Below are positions 8,052 to 15,344 of a stretch of DNA of 63,957 nucleotides, in pieces. Location: the NCBI GenBank assembly GCA_023715865.1, contig JAMBOW010000012.1, positions 1-63,957 of the forward strand. Direction: 5' to 3'. The stretch's first letter is position 1; every line of letters begins with the position of its first letter. Under the pieces are notes generated by a model. That model made no database searches. It saw only the letters and a list, made by a program, of their open reading frames with translations, and had not been told where the DNA came from. The stretch is from Neobacillus mesonae. GTDB taxonomy: Bacteria > Bacillota > Bacilli > Paenibacillales > Paenibacillaceae. The position numbers and the translations under genes were made by a program.

Positions 8052-8801
8052 ATGAATGTACAAAATGTCAGCTTGCAGCCATCGGAACGATTGGATGATT
8101 TACTGACTCAAGATTTACGCATTATTCAGAGTGATGAAGTGTTCAGCTTCTCCATGGATGCCGTGCTGCTGGCAAGATTCGCAGGGCTTCCCAAGCGGGG
8201 GAAAATCCTTGATTTGTGTACAGGCAATGGGGTTATTCCGCTCCTGATGTCTACAAGAACGAAGGCATCTATAGAGGGAATTGAAATCCAGCCGCGAATA
8301 GCCGATATGGCCAGACGGAGTGTAATGCTTAATGATCTCGGGGACCAAATCTTCATACGAGAAGGGGATTTACGGGAGCTTGCGGCAGTCGCAGGTTATG
8401 GCGTATATGATGCGATAACGGTTAACCCGCCATATATGCCTTTAAACGGAAGCGATATAAAGCTGAACAAGCATCAAGCTGTGGCAAGACATGAAATCCA
8501 CTGTACTTTGGAAGAGGTCATTAAAGCTTGCATGCATCTGGTTCGTACCGGTGGGAAAGTGTCCATGGTACATAAGCCGCAGCGGATCGGAGAAATCATT
8601 ACACTAATGCGTCAATACCGTCTTGAGCCTAAAAGAATCCGAATGGTTCATCCAAAAGCTGATAAAGAGGCCAATATGGTACTGATCGAAGCTCTAAGGG
8701 ACGGGAAACCGGACGTTCGAATGCTTCCTCCGCTCATCGTTTACAATGAAAAAGGGGAATACTGTAAAGAAATTATGGACATTTACTACCCGGAGACATG
8801 A
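8052..8801 (+). CDS. yabB: tRNA (adenine-N6)-methyltransferase family, YabB
   Basis: An AdoMet-dependent methyltransferase of the TrmN6 type (249 residues), thought to modify A37 of tRNA-Val. Motif I is KILDLCTGNGVIPLL (about 49-63), followed by an acidic residue in EGIEIQ (motif II) and the catalytic NPPYMP (about 129-134) typical of N6-adenine methyltransferases. GGCAGGT lies before the ATG. rsmI follows after 54 nt. In Bacillus a small GIY-YIG gene (yazA) sits between the two; it is absent here. Confidence 0.9.
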   Translation: MNVQNVSLQPSERLDDLLTQDLRIIQSDEVFSFSMDAVLLARFAGLPKRGKILDLCTGNGVIPLLMSTRTKASIEGIEIQPRIADMARRSVMLNDLGDQIFIREGDLRELAAVAGYGVYDAITVNPPYMPLNGSDIKLNKHQAVARHEIHCTLEEVIKACMHLVRTGGKVSMVHKPQRIGEIITLMRQYRLEPKRIRMVHPKADKEANMVLIEALRDGKPDVRMLPPLIVYNEKGEYCKEIMDIYYPET

Positions 8802-8855
8802 GTGGTCCAGAAACAGCATCGAAAAACGTACAATCTTGTGAGAGGAGCTTTATGA

Positions 8856-9749
8856 GTGAATTTTCAAGTACAAAAAAGCTTTGATAATATAAATGAAGGA
8901 ACAGGTACACTTTATCTCGTAGGGACACCGATCGGCAATTTGGAGGATATAACCTACCGGGCCGTCAATACATTAAAATCGGTTGATATCATCGCAGCGG
9001 AAGACACACGGCAAACCCGAAAACTGTTAACACACTTTGAGATCAGCCCTGAGCTGTTGTTCAGCTATCACGAGCATAACAAGGATGCCAGCGGACCTGA
9101 ATTAATACGCTATATAATAGAAGGAAAAAATTTAGCCCTTGTCAGCGATGCCGGTTTACCGGCAATTTCGGACCCGGGTGCAGACCTTGTAAAACTTGCA
9201 ATTGAAGCACAAATTCCAGTCGTAACTGTACCCGGAGCAAATGCTGCATTGTCTGCACTTATTGCCTCTGGTCTGAGTACTGAGCGGTTTACATTTGCAG
9301 GGTTTCTCCCTCGTGAAAAGAAGGATATGATACCAGCGTTAACCTCACTAGGAGCATCACAGAGTACGCTTATGTTTTATGAATCGCCTCACCGTGTACA
9401 AAAGGCGTTGGCGGTAATGCTAGAGGCGCTCGGAAATCGTAGAGTTGTGTTGGCAAGGGAATTAACTAAGCGTCATGAGGAATATGTGCGCGGGTCTATT
9501 GAGGAATGTATTCAGTGGCTTGAAGAGCATCCTCCGCTTGGTGAATATTGCATCATTGTCGAGGGAATGAGTCCTGAAGAAGAGAAGGATAGGCAGAATC
9601 AGTGGTGGCAGCAGTTGAGCTTGAAGGAACATGTGGAGCACTACGAGGATGAAGGCCTCAATCGTAAGGATGCGATGAAGAGGACCGCTGCGGATCGGGA
9701 GCTCTCAAAAAGAGATGTTTATAATGCATTGCTTAAAGAGGAAGTATAG
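8856..9749 (+). CDS. rsmI: 16S rRNA 2'-O-methyltransferase RsmI
   Basis: Methylates the ribose of C1402 in 16S rRNA. The 297 residues include the tetrapyrrole-methylase fold signatures LYLVGTPIGNLEDITYRA (about 19-36), EDTRQTRKLL, LVSDAGLPAISDPG and PGANAALSALIASGL. The GTG start at 8856 has AGAGGAG upstream. An ATG four bases earlier is in another frame and would give only a 10-codon peptide that overlaps this start. A hairpin lies after the gene but its T run favours the other strand. Confidence 0.95.
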   Translation: MNFQVQKSFDNINEGTGTLYLVGTPIGNLEDITYRAVNTLKSVDIIAAEDTRQTRKLLTHFEISPELLFSYHEHNKDASGPELIRYIIEGKNLALVSDAGLPAISDPGADLVKLAIEAQIPVVTVPGANAALSALIASGLSTERFTFAGFLPREKKDMIPALTSLGASQSTLMFYESPHRVQKALAVMLEALGNRRVVLARELTKRHEEYVRGSIEECIQWLEEHPPLGEYCIIVEGMSPEEEKDRQNQWWQQLSLKEHVEHYEDEGLNRKDAMKRTAADRELSKRDVYNALLKEEV

Positions 9750-9765
9750 TGTGAATTAAGAAGCA

Positions 9766-9816
9766 AAGAAAAAAGCACCATCATCGGCAAAAGGATTGCC
9801 CAGGATGGTGCTTAAG
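9766..9816 (-). terminator. terminator of abrB, possibly bidirectional
   Basis: AAGCACCATC pairs with GATGGTGCTT around a partly paired loop. Six A precede it on the + strand, giving a T run on the minus strand, so it mainly ends abrB transcription. It lies between the convergent ends of rsmI and abrB and could also stop rsmI. Confidence 0.75.
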
Positions 9817-9957
9817 GAGATATGAAAAAGGTTAGAAATAACAATATTGTGATTTCAAGAAAAGCGAGCATCTATATTAAAAGGAATTAATTATATAATT
9901 ACAACTAAATTTAACGAATGCTTTTCTTTAAACAAAGTCTATTATAACCTATTTCAC

Positions 9958-10212
9958 TTAATTTGTCACAGGTGCCGGAATTTCAGAAATACATTCGTGG
10001 CAAACGATTTTACCTTTGAAGTAAGTTACGTTCTCAGCGTTTCCGCAGAAGATACAAGCAGGCTCGTATTTTTTGAGCATGATACGCTCACCGTCTACGT
10101 AGATTTCAAGTGCATCCTTTTCACCGATACCGAGTGTACGGCGCAGTTCGATAGGAATAACAACCCGGCCCAGTTCATCAACTTTTCTTACAATACCTGT
10201 AGATTTCATCAT
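9958..10212 (-). CDS. abrB: AbrB-type transition-state regulator with zinc ribbon
   Basis: The first 50 residues are a near-perfect AbrB N-terminal DNA-binding swapped-hairpin domain (GIVRKVDELGRVVIPIELRR, then ALEIYVDGERIMLKKY). AbrB represses stationary-phase genes during growth. The C-terminal part differs from Bacillus subtilis AbrB: it is short (84 residues in total) and carries C53/C56 and C71/C74, a likely zinc ribbon in place of the usual multimerisation domain. Start ATG 10212 has AGGAG upstream. Expression is likely controlled by Spo0A through the box at 10255-10261. It takes the abrB slot after rsmI. Confidence 0.92.
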   Translation of the reverse strand: MMKSTGIVRKVDELGRVVIPIELRRTLGIGEKDALEIYVDGERIMLKKYEPACIFCGNAENVTYFKGKIVCHECISEIPAPVTN

Positions 10213-10254
10213 ATTATACTAACTCCTCTCGCCATCACTTATTACTTGTCATGA

Positions 10255-10261
10255 TTCGACA
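10255..10261 (-). promoter_or_regulatory. Spo0A box downstream of the abrB promoter
   Basis: The minus strand reads TGTCGAA, the exact Spo0A (0A) box. It lies about 17-23 nt downstream of the predicted abrB start of transcription, the same arrangement through which Spo0A represses abrB in Bacillus subtilis. Confidence 0.75.
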
Positions 10262-10284
10262 TTATTTTATGTTTTCTGCTAATC

Positions 10285-10313
10285 ATCATACCAACCATTC
10301 CCAAATCAGTCAA
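10285..10313 (-). promoter_or_regulatory. sigma-A promoter of abrB
   Basis: On the minus strand TTGACT (10313-10308) and TATGAT (10290-10285) are separated by 17 nt. The leader to the abrB ATG is about 65 nt and contains the 0A box. Confidence 0.85.
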
Positions 10314-10411
10314 CATCAAAAATAAGTTATAAGATTAAGATTTGGTGAACAAGGTGAATGAGTACTGGTATTACCGATGATTTCTCTGAACTTATTTATT
10401 ATTATAACCCC

Positions 10412-10503
10412 TGTCGATTTGGAAATCAAAACTACAGCGTAAATCGACATACAATGTCGATTAATGTCGAATAAAAGAGGGCGAATTACAGGTAAAAGTC
10501 GAA
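10412..10503 (+). promoter_or_regulatory. cluster of Spo0A-like boxes in the abrB-HD gene spacer
   Basis: Five copies of the 0A motif or one-mismatch variants lie in 92 bases: TGTCGAT 10412-10418, ATCGACA 10443-10449 (reverse), TGTCGAT 10455-10461, TGTCGAA 10465-10471 (exact) and AGTCGAA 10497-10503. The two central copies are 10 nt apart, one helical turn. They sit behind the abrB promoter and 70-160 nt before the HD gene, so either gene may be the target. The rest of the 10213-10569 spacer holds only the abrB promoter and no gene. Confidence 0.55.
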
Positions 10504-10572
10504 ACGGTACTTTAGTTGCACACAATTGAATTTTGTTGCATGATTTCAAGATGATAAAGGAGTTGATACGTG

Positions 10573-11853
10573 ATGCATCAGAAACTTAGCGAGGAAAAAG
10601 TGTTCAAAGACCCGGTTCATAATTATGTCCATGTTCAGGATCCAATCATATGGCAGCTCATTAATACTCCTGAATTTCAGCGTCTGCGCCGAATCAGGCA
10701 GCTGGGTACGACATACATGACTTTTCATGGAGCAGAGCACAGCCGTTTCTCTCACTCCTTAGGCGTATATGAAATTACGAGAAGAATTATTTCGCAGTTT
10801 GAACGGAATGAGTACTCCGACTGGCCGAAAGAAGAGAAGCAGGTCGCTTTGTGTGCAGCCCTCTTACATGATGTAGGTCACGGTCCTTTCTCACATTCAA
10901 TAGAAGAAGCTTTTGATATGGATCACGAGGAATGGACTTGTAAAATCATCTTGGGGGATACAGAGGTAGGACGGATACTGAACAGTGTGAGTCCAGATTT
11001 TGCTCAGAAGGTCGCCTCTGTCATTGCTAAGACTTATGATAAGCCCATTGTTGTAAATTTGGTGTCGAGTCCGCTCGACGCAGATCGAATGGATTATTTG
11101 CTAAGGGATGCTTATTACACTGGAGTAAACTACGGGACCATTGATCTGGACCGGATTTTAAGGATGCTGCGTCCTTATCAAGGAAGAGTTGTCGTTAAGG
11201 ATTCCGGTATGCATGCGGTTGAGGATTACTTGATGTCGAGGTATCAAATGTACTGGCAGGTGTATTTTCACCCGGTAACGAGAAGCTCTGAAATTGTACT
11301 TCGACAAATCTTTAGAAGAGCCAAAGAGCTTGTAGATGATGGATACACATTTGAATTTATGCTGACACCTCTGCTGCATCTGATTAAAGGTGATATTTCG
11401 GTTAAAGACTATCTTCGGATCGATGAGTCGACGATTCAGGCTGCATTCAATGAGTGGATCTATGAGAAGGATTCAATGCTAAGTGAGCTGTGTACCCGAT
11501 TTCTAGATCGAAAACTGTATAAATATGTAGAAGTGGATTACATGGAGCAGAAGGATATCGTAAAAATAGAAGAAGCTTTTATCAAGGTGGGATTGAACCC
11601 AATGTATGACCTTGAAATTGATTTTCCAACCGATCTGCCGTATGATGTGTTCCGACCTGATATTGAGGAAAGCAAGAAGCAAATTATTATAATAGACAAG
11701 CAGGAAAGACAGAGGGATATCTCTGAGGTATCCGAGATCGTCCGTTCGATCAGCGGTATGCAGAAAGGAAAGTATCATTTATATTTCCCTCATCAAAAGC
11801 TGAATGAAGTATTGGATAAGCTGCCGGTGGAAATTGCACAAATATTTAAGTGA
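10573..11853 (+). CDS. HD-domain phosphohydrolase (YwfO-like)
   Basis: A protein of about 426 residues of the HD superfamily, close to the YwfO / dGTPase-like subgroup, which hydrolyses nucleotide phosphates with a metal pair. The start FKDPVHNYV and the block EFQRLRRIRQLG then HSRFSHSLGVYE (His of the metal site) and CAALLHDVGHGPFSHS (HD motif) are clear. SSPLDADRMDYLLRDAYYTGVNYG carries the distal aspartate. The substrate is not known. GTG 10570 directly precedes ATG 10573; AAGGAG suits both. It lies where Bacillus has metS. The Spo0A-like boxes upstream suggest a stationary-phase link. Confidence 0.87.
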   Translation: MHQKLSEEKVFKDPVHNYVHVQDPIIWQLINTPEFQRLRRIRQLGTTYMTFHGAEHSRFSHSLGVYEITRRIISQFERNEYSDWPKEEKQVALCAALLHDVGHGPFSHSIEEAFDMDHEEWTCKIILGDTEVGRILNSVSPDFAQKVASVIAKTYDKPIVVNLVSSPLDADRMDYLLRDAYYTGVNYGTIDLDRILRMLRPYQGRVVVKDSGMHAVEDYLMSRYQMYWQVYFHPVTRSSEIVLRQIFRRAKELVDDGYTFEFMLTPLLHLIKGDISVKDYLRIDESTIQAAFNEWIYEKDSMLSELCTRFLDRKLYKYVEVDYMEQKDIVKIEEAFIKVGLNPMYDLEIDFPTDLPYDVFRPDIEESKKQIIIIDKQERQRDISEVSEIVRSISGMQKGKYHLYFPHQKLNEVLDKLPVEIAQIFK

Positions 11854-11894
11854 TGTGAGACAAGATACAGTTTAGGAAGGAGCATAAGTATACT

Positions 11895-12662
11895 ATGTTA
11901 TTCGACACACATACACATTTGGATGCCCCCGAATTCGACGAAGATCGCGAGGAAGTGATTCAGCGCGCTGTCGATCAGGGGGTGACCCGAATGATAAATA
12001 TAGGATTTAATCGGGAAACGATACCTACGACAATGAAACTTGCTGAAACCTACGATTTCATATATGCAGCTGTGGGCTGGCATCCTGTCGATGCCATTAC
12101 GATGAAAGACGGAGATTTAGAATGGATTGCGTCATTATGTAAACATGATAAGGTTGTAGCCATCGGTGAAATCGGTCTGGATTATCATTGGGATACGTCA
12201 CCAAAGGAAATTCAGCATGAGGTATTGCGCAAACAAATTGGACTTGCCAGAGAGATCGGAATGCCGATTGTGATCCATAACCGGGAAGCACATGAGGATA
12301 TTATAAAAATATTGCGTGAAGAGAAAGCAAGTGAAGTCGGCGGCGTCATGCATTCCTTCTCGGGAAGCTGGGAAACAGCAAAAATGGCCTTGGATATGGA
12401 CTTCCATATTTCCTTCGGGGGGCCTATAACATTTAAAAATGCTAAGCAGCCGAAAGAGGTGCTGGCCAAAGTTCCACTGGACAGGCTCTTGATTGAAACC
12501 GATGCTCCATACCTTACACCACATCCTTTCCGTGGAAAAAGAAATGAGAGTGCTCGAGTAGCCCTGGTAGCGGAAGCGGCAGCGGCGATTAAAGGCATTT
12601 CTGTGGAGGAATTGGCAAAAATTACGACCTCAAATTCACTGGAACGATTTGGCATTCGGTGA
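11895..12662 (+). CDS. tatD: TatD-family metal-dependent DNase
   Basis: A TIM-barrel amidohydrolase-type nuclease (255 residues, YabD in Bacillus). DTHTHLD (4-10) supplies two metal-binding histidines, GEIGLDYH (about 92-99) the catalytic glutamate, IVIHNREA and MHSFSGSW further histidines, and LIETDAPYLTP the metal aspartate. AGGAAGGAG lies 10 nt before the ATG. It follows the HD gene after 41 nt and is probably co-transcribed. The family has 3'-5' DNase activity in repair and apoptosis-like DNA decay; the exact role here is not shown. Confidence 0.94.
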   Translation: MLFDTHTHLDAPEFDEDREEVIQRAVDQGVTRMINIGFNRETIPTTMKLAETYDFIYAAVGWHPVDAITMKDGDLEWIASLCKHDKVVAIGEIGLDYHWDTSPKEIQHEVLRKQIGLAREIGMPIVIHNREAHEDIIKILREEKASEVGGVMHSFSGSWETAKMALDMDFHISFGGPITFKNAKQPKEVLAKVPLDRLLIETDAPYLTPHPFRGKRNESARVALVAEAAAAIKGISVEELAKITTSNSLERFGIR

Positions 12663-12890
12663 AATAGGGAGAAAAACAGGTGAAATAAAGAGTAAAACGG
12701 AGCGATTAAACTTTTTGTAAGACTTTTTTGCTGATTATTACAAATTTTTAACCAATTATTTAGAAAAACATAGTTGAATCCTCCTTTACAACATGCATCA
12801 AAACAGGATATCATCTTTTCAGTGAATTGTTGATTGCAGGTAAATTCGAATTTTACATCATTTTGATACTGCTTCAAATTCACTTCATGA
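12663..12890 (+). other. AT-rich spacer before the yabE leader
   Basis: No gene is visible on either strand. The stretch is very AT-rich and must hold the promoter of the yabE leader, but I cannot choose a convincing -35/-10 pair: several TTGAT- and TTTACA-like sites occur around 12820-12880. Confidence 0.5.
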
Positions 12891-12894
12891 GTCA

Positions 12895-13125
12895 TTCTCG
12901 CTGAATCTATTGTGTAAAGCAAAGAACGGGGGAACCGATACAGTGGTATGCTGCAAAGGCAGCAGAACAGGAAATATAGAGCCATAAACTCTATAAATAC
13001 CACAGTATTTGATTTCATCATTTGAGTCTTGGGGTGAACGTGATGAGGATCTGCCATGAGCAGAGCACTCTGACCGGGGGCGACTCTTACGCCCGAATCC
13101 GACAGCTAACTCCGTAAGCGTATTA
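12895..13125 (+). ncRNA. cyclic di-AMP riboswitch (ydaO-yuaA leader)
   Basis: The conserved blocks of the ydaO-type riboswitch occur in order: ACGGGGGAACCGAT (about 12926-12939), TTGGGGTGAA (about 13029-13038), ACCGGGGGCGAC, GCCCGAATCCGACAGCTAACTCCG (about 13091-13114), and P1 strands CGCT (12899-12902) with AGCG (13117-13120). This RNA binds c-di-AMP and usually shuts off downstream cell-wall hydrolase or potassium-transport genes when the ligand is abundant. The next full gene is yabE, a known target type. The hairpin at 13181-13226 would be the expression platform. Confidence 0.88.
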
Positions 13126-13180
13126 AAGAGGTAAACTCGTGCATGATGTTTCCGATTATTCTCTATTTGAACCTATCGGA

Positions 13181-13226
13181 GCCACGAAAGAGATCCTCTG
13201 AAACTCTTTTTTGGCTTCTTTGTTTT
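13181..13226 (+). terminator. conditional terminator of the c-di-AMP riboswitch
   Basis: GCCACGAAAGAG pairs with CTCTTTTTTGGC (12 positions, one mismatch, one G-T) and is followed by TTCTTTGTTTT. Its place 55 nt after the riboswitch fits a ligand-controlled terminator. Confidence 0.65.
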
Positions 13227-13280
13227 AGGAGAATAAAAGTTACATTGTCGTCATACTGTTGGTTAACAGGAGGTGACATC

Positions 13281-13352
13281 ATGCTGCGAAGAGTGGCACA
13301 TGATGCAGAATCGGACGGGAGTTTTTCCGGTTTTGTAGACAAATCGGTATAG
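13281..13352 (+). CDS. possible 23-codon upstream reading frame in the yabE leader
   Basis: ATG 13281 is preceded by AGGAGGTGA (13268-13276), a perfect match to the anti-Shine-Dalgarno sequence, 4 nt away. The frame encodes 23 residues, starts MLRRVAHDAE, is mixed in charge, has no signal peptide, and ends at TAG 13350-13352. It lies after the riboswitch terminator and 61 nt before yabE. Its stop codon is the first base pair of the hairpin 13350-13395, so ribosomes ending here would open that hairpin. I do not recognise the peptide; it may be a leader peptide rather than a functional protein. Confidence 0.5.
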   Translation: MLRRVAHDAESDGSFSGFVDKSV

Positions 13353-13395
13353 TCGCGTCAAACACAATCATGCAATACTCTTGACGGCGGGACTA
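13350..13395 (+). promoter_or_regulatory. hairpin just before the yabE ribosome-binding site
   Basis: TAGTC (13350-13354) pairs with GACTA (13391-13395) and CGTCAA (13356-13361) with TTGACG (13381-13386), leaving a small internal loop. No T run follows, so it is not a terminator. It ends 3 nt before the yabE ribosome-binding site AAGGAGG. Confidence 0.5.
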
Positions 13396-13413
13396 TGAAG
13401 GAGGACGGAGGAA

Positions 13414-14628
13414 GTGGGAAATTTCCAACTAGAGGAGACCCATGAGTCACCATCATCCAGCAAGTCTTTCGCGTTGCGATGGAAGCATGAGAATCTGCGT
13501 CAGATCACACTAGTCGCAATCTTCTCAATCGCACTGTTAGTCATGATCTCACTCATTGTATATGGTCAGGGAGGCAAGGAAATCTCAATCGTCGTAGACG
13601 GCAAGGTGCATTCCTTGGAAACTCGCGAAGGATCGCTTAGTGAATTGCTGGATGAGCATTCGATTGCGGTAAGCCCTCATGACGAGGTATCAATGGCTTT
13701 GGGTGATGAGATTGAAGATGGGGATCGAGTAACAATTAAGCGGGCCGTGGCCATCAACGTTACGGCAGATGGTAAGACAGAACAGATCTATACAACAAAA
13801 GATACAGTCAATGAAGCACTTGCTGCTCAAAGCATTGAAGTATCGGAAGATGACAAAGTATATCCTGCTGCTGACACCGCGGTGAAGGCAGATCTTAATA
13901 TTCGCGTGGTCCGTGTAACAAAACAAACGGCAACACAGGAAGCAGAGATTCCTTTCAAAGTCATCAAGACGGCTGATCCAAGTCTATACAAAGGCGATAA
14001 CCGGGTCATTAAGAATGGCAAGGAAGGCGTAGTGGTTCAGACCATCGAGAAGACATTCCAGGATGGAAAGCTGGTATCGAAAAAAATGACAGGCAAGACG
14101 GTACAAACAAACCGTGTTGACAAAGTGATTGCTGTAGGTACCAAGAAGAAACCTGAACCTAAGCAGGAGACCGTTGTAGCTGCTGCAAGCACGTCAGAAA
14201 CTGCGGTTCAGAAGAGCTCTACTTCCAAAACATCAACAACCGTCGCTGACAAAGTGAAGAAGGTATCTGCTTCAGAAAGCAGTGACACTGTCACTAAAGA
14301 CGGGGTTACGTTTAAAGCTAAGAAAGTGCTTAATAATGTATCGATGACAGCTTATTCTTCCGAACAAGAGGGCATTGGCACGAAGACAGCTTCTGGCACT
14401 CGAGTTCAAGAAGGACGCACGATCGCAGTTGACCCTGATGTTATTCCGCTGGGATGGTGGGTCTACATTGAAGGCGTAGGATTCCGTCGTGCGGAGGATA
14501 CAGGCGGTGCAATTAAAGGCAACAAAATCGATGTGTATTATGATAGCTTAGAGCAAGCTCTTAATTTCGGCCGTAAAAAAGGTAAAACAGTGTACGTAAT
14601 CGGTCCGGTGAAGCCGGAACTGAATTAA
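13414..14628 (+). CDS. yabE: YabE: DUF348-G5-3D cell-wall protein
   Basis: A 404-residue envelope protein. Residues about 31-50 form one membrane anchor or uncleaved signal. Two DUF348 repeats follow (about 55-95 and 110-150), then a G5 domain (about 165-245, IPFKVIKTADPSLYKGDNRV and similar), a Ser/Thr/Lys-rich linker, and a C-terminal 3D domain (about 310-400) with MTAYSS, GTRVQEGRTIAVDP and the two aspartates of DVYYDS. The 3D domain is related to lytic transglycosylases and resuscitation factors, so it probably cuts peptidoglycan. GTG start has a strong AAGGAGGACGGAGGA. Regulation is by the c-di-AMP riboswitch upstream. Confidence 0.92.
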   Translation: MGNFQLEETHESPSSSKSFALRWKHENLRQITLVAIFSIALLVMISLIVYGQGGKEISIVVDGKVHSLETREGSLSELLDEHSIAVSPHDEVSMALGDEIEDGDRVTIKRAVAINVTADGKTEQIYTTKDTVNEALAAQSIEVSEDDKVYPAADTAVKADLNIRVVRVTKQTATQEAEIPFKVIKTADPSLYKGDNRVIKNGKEGVVVQTIEKTFQDGKLVSKKMTGKTVQTNRVDKVIAVGTKKKPEPKQETVVAAASTSETAVQKSSTSKTSTTVADKVKKVSASESSDTVTKDGVTFKAKKVLNNVSMTAYSSEQEGIGTKTASGTRVQEGRTIAVDPDVIPLGWWVYIEGVGFRRAEDTGGAIKGNKIDVYYDSLEQALNFGRKKGKTVYVIGPVKPELN

Positions 14629-14651
14629 AATATATTTTACAATGCTTCCCT

Positions 14652-14735
14652 AATGTTATAGTATTAACATCAAGATTAGGTGATGCTATATAAGGTGAAC
14701 GAAAGTTTAGACAGCAAGTCTATCGTTCGCCTCTT
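14652..14735 (+). promoter_or_regulatory. structured stretch between yabE and rnmV
   Basis: Three short inverted repeats lie in a row: ATGTTA/TAACAT, CATCA/TGATG, and a longer imperfect hairpin with GGTGAACGA and TCGTTCGCC around TTAGAC/GTCTA. No coding frame crosses it. A leader of rnmV or a composite end of the yabE transcript are both possible. Confidence 0.35.
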
Positions 14736-14741
14736 ACATGC

Positions 14742-14771
14742 AGAAGAGGAACTTTTCCTCTTCTCTTTTTG
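14742..14771 (+). terminator. terminator after yabE
   Basis: AGAAGAGGAA pairs perfectly with TTCCTCTTCT over a 3 nt loop and is followed by CTTTTTG. It ends 24 nt before rnmV. Confidence 0.88.
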
Positions 14772-14794
14772 TTTAGAAAGGAAGTCAGGCGGTC

Positions 14795-15340
14795 ATGATT
14801 AAAGAAATCATTGTCGTTGAAGGCAGAGATGATACAGTAGCTATTAAACGAGCTGTAGATGCAGATACGATTGAAACCGGCGGATCTGCTATAAACGCCC
14901 GAATACTTAAAAAAATTGAACTTGCTCAGCAAAGAAGAGGCGTCATTGTCTTTACGGATCCGGATCATGCAGGTGAAAGAATACGTAAAATCATTTCCAA
15001 TAAGGTTTCCGGCGTGAAGCACGCATTCATTAAGGAACAGGATGCAACACGCAAAGGTGACATCGGAGTGGAAAATGCATCCCCGGAATCCATTCGGGCA
15101 GCACTCGCAAAGGTGCATACAACCTACGAAGGTGCTAAACCGCTAATTGATTGGGAAGATTTAATTGAAGCAGGGCTTATCGTTCATCAGAACGCGGCTA
15201 ATCGGCGAATGATGCTGGGTAATATACTGGGAATAGGATATTGTAATGGGAAACAGCTGCATAAGCGGTTGACCATGTTTCAGATAAGTCGTGAGGAATT
15301 TGTACGAGCACTAGAGCAAATAGAACGTGAGGGATCGTGA
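14795..15340 (+). CDS. rnmV: ribonuclease M5
   Basis: Primase-like Toprim nuclease that makes the final cuts of 5S rRNA precursor, together with ribosomal protein L18. The 181 residues contain the Toprim core: EIIVVEGRDDT (4-14, catalytic Glu) and VIVFTDPDHAGERIR (about 51-65, DxD). GAAAGGAAG lies upstream of the ATG. It runs into ksgA with almost no gap, as in Bacillus. The hairpin directly upstream (14742-14771) implies either a new promoter or read-through. Confidence 0.95.
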   Translation: MIKEIIVVEGRDDTVAIKRAVDADTIETGGSAINARILKKIELAQQRRGVIVFTDPDHAGERIRKIISNKVSGVKHAFIKEQDATRKGDIGVENASPESIRAALAKVHTTYEGAKPLIDWEDLIEAGLIVHQNAANRRMMLGNILGIGYCNGKQLHKRLTMFQISREEFVRALEQIEREGS

Positions 15341-15344
15341 GAAC

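Noticed and set aside
9766..9816. Hairpin as a dedicated rsmI terminator
   Set aside because: The T run lies on the minus strand, so it mainly serves abrB; only a secondary role for rsmI is possible.
12212..13057. A 281-codon open frame on the minus strand across tatD and the riboswitch
   Set aside because: It is antisense to a clear tatD and to the conserved riboswitch blocks, has odd composition and no binding site. Chance open frame.
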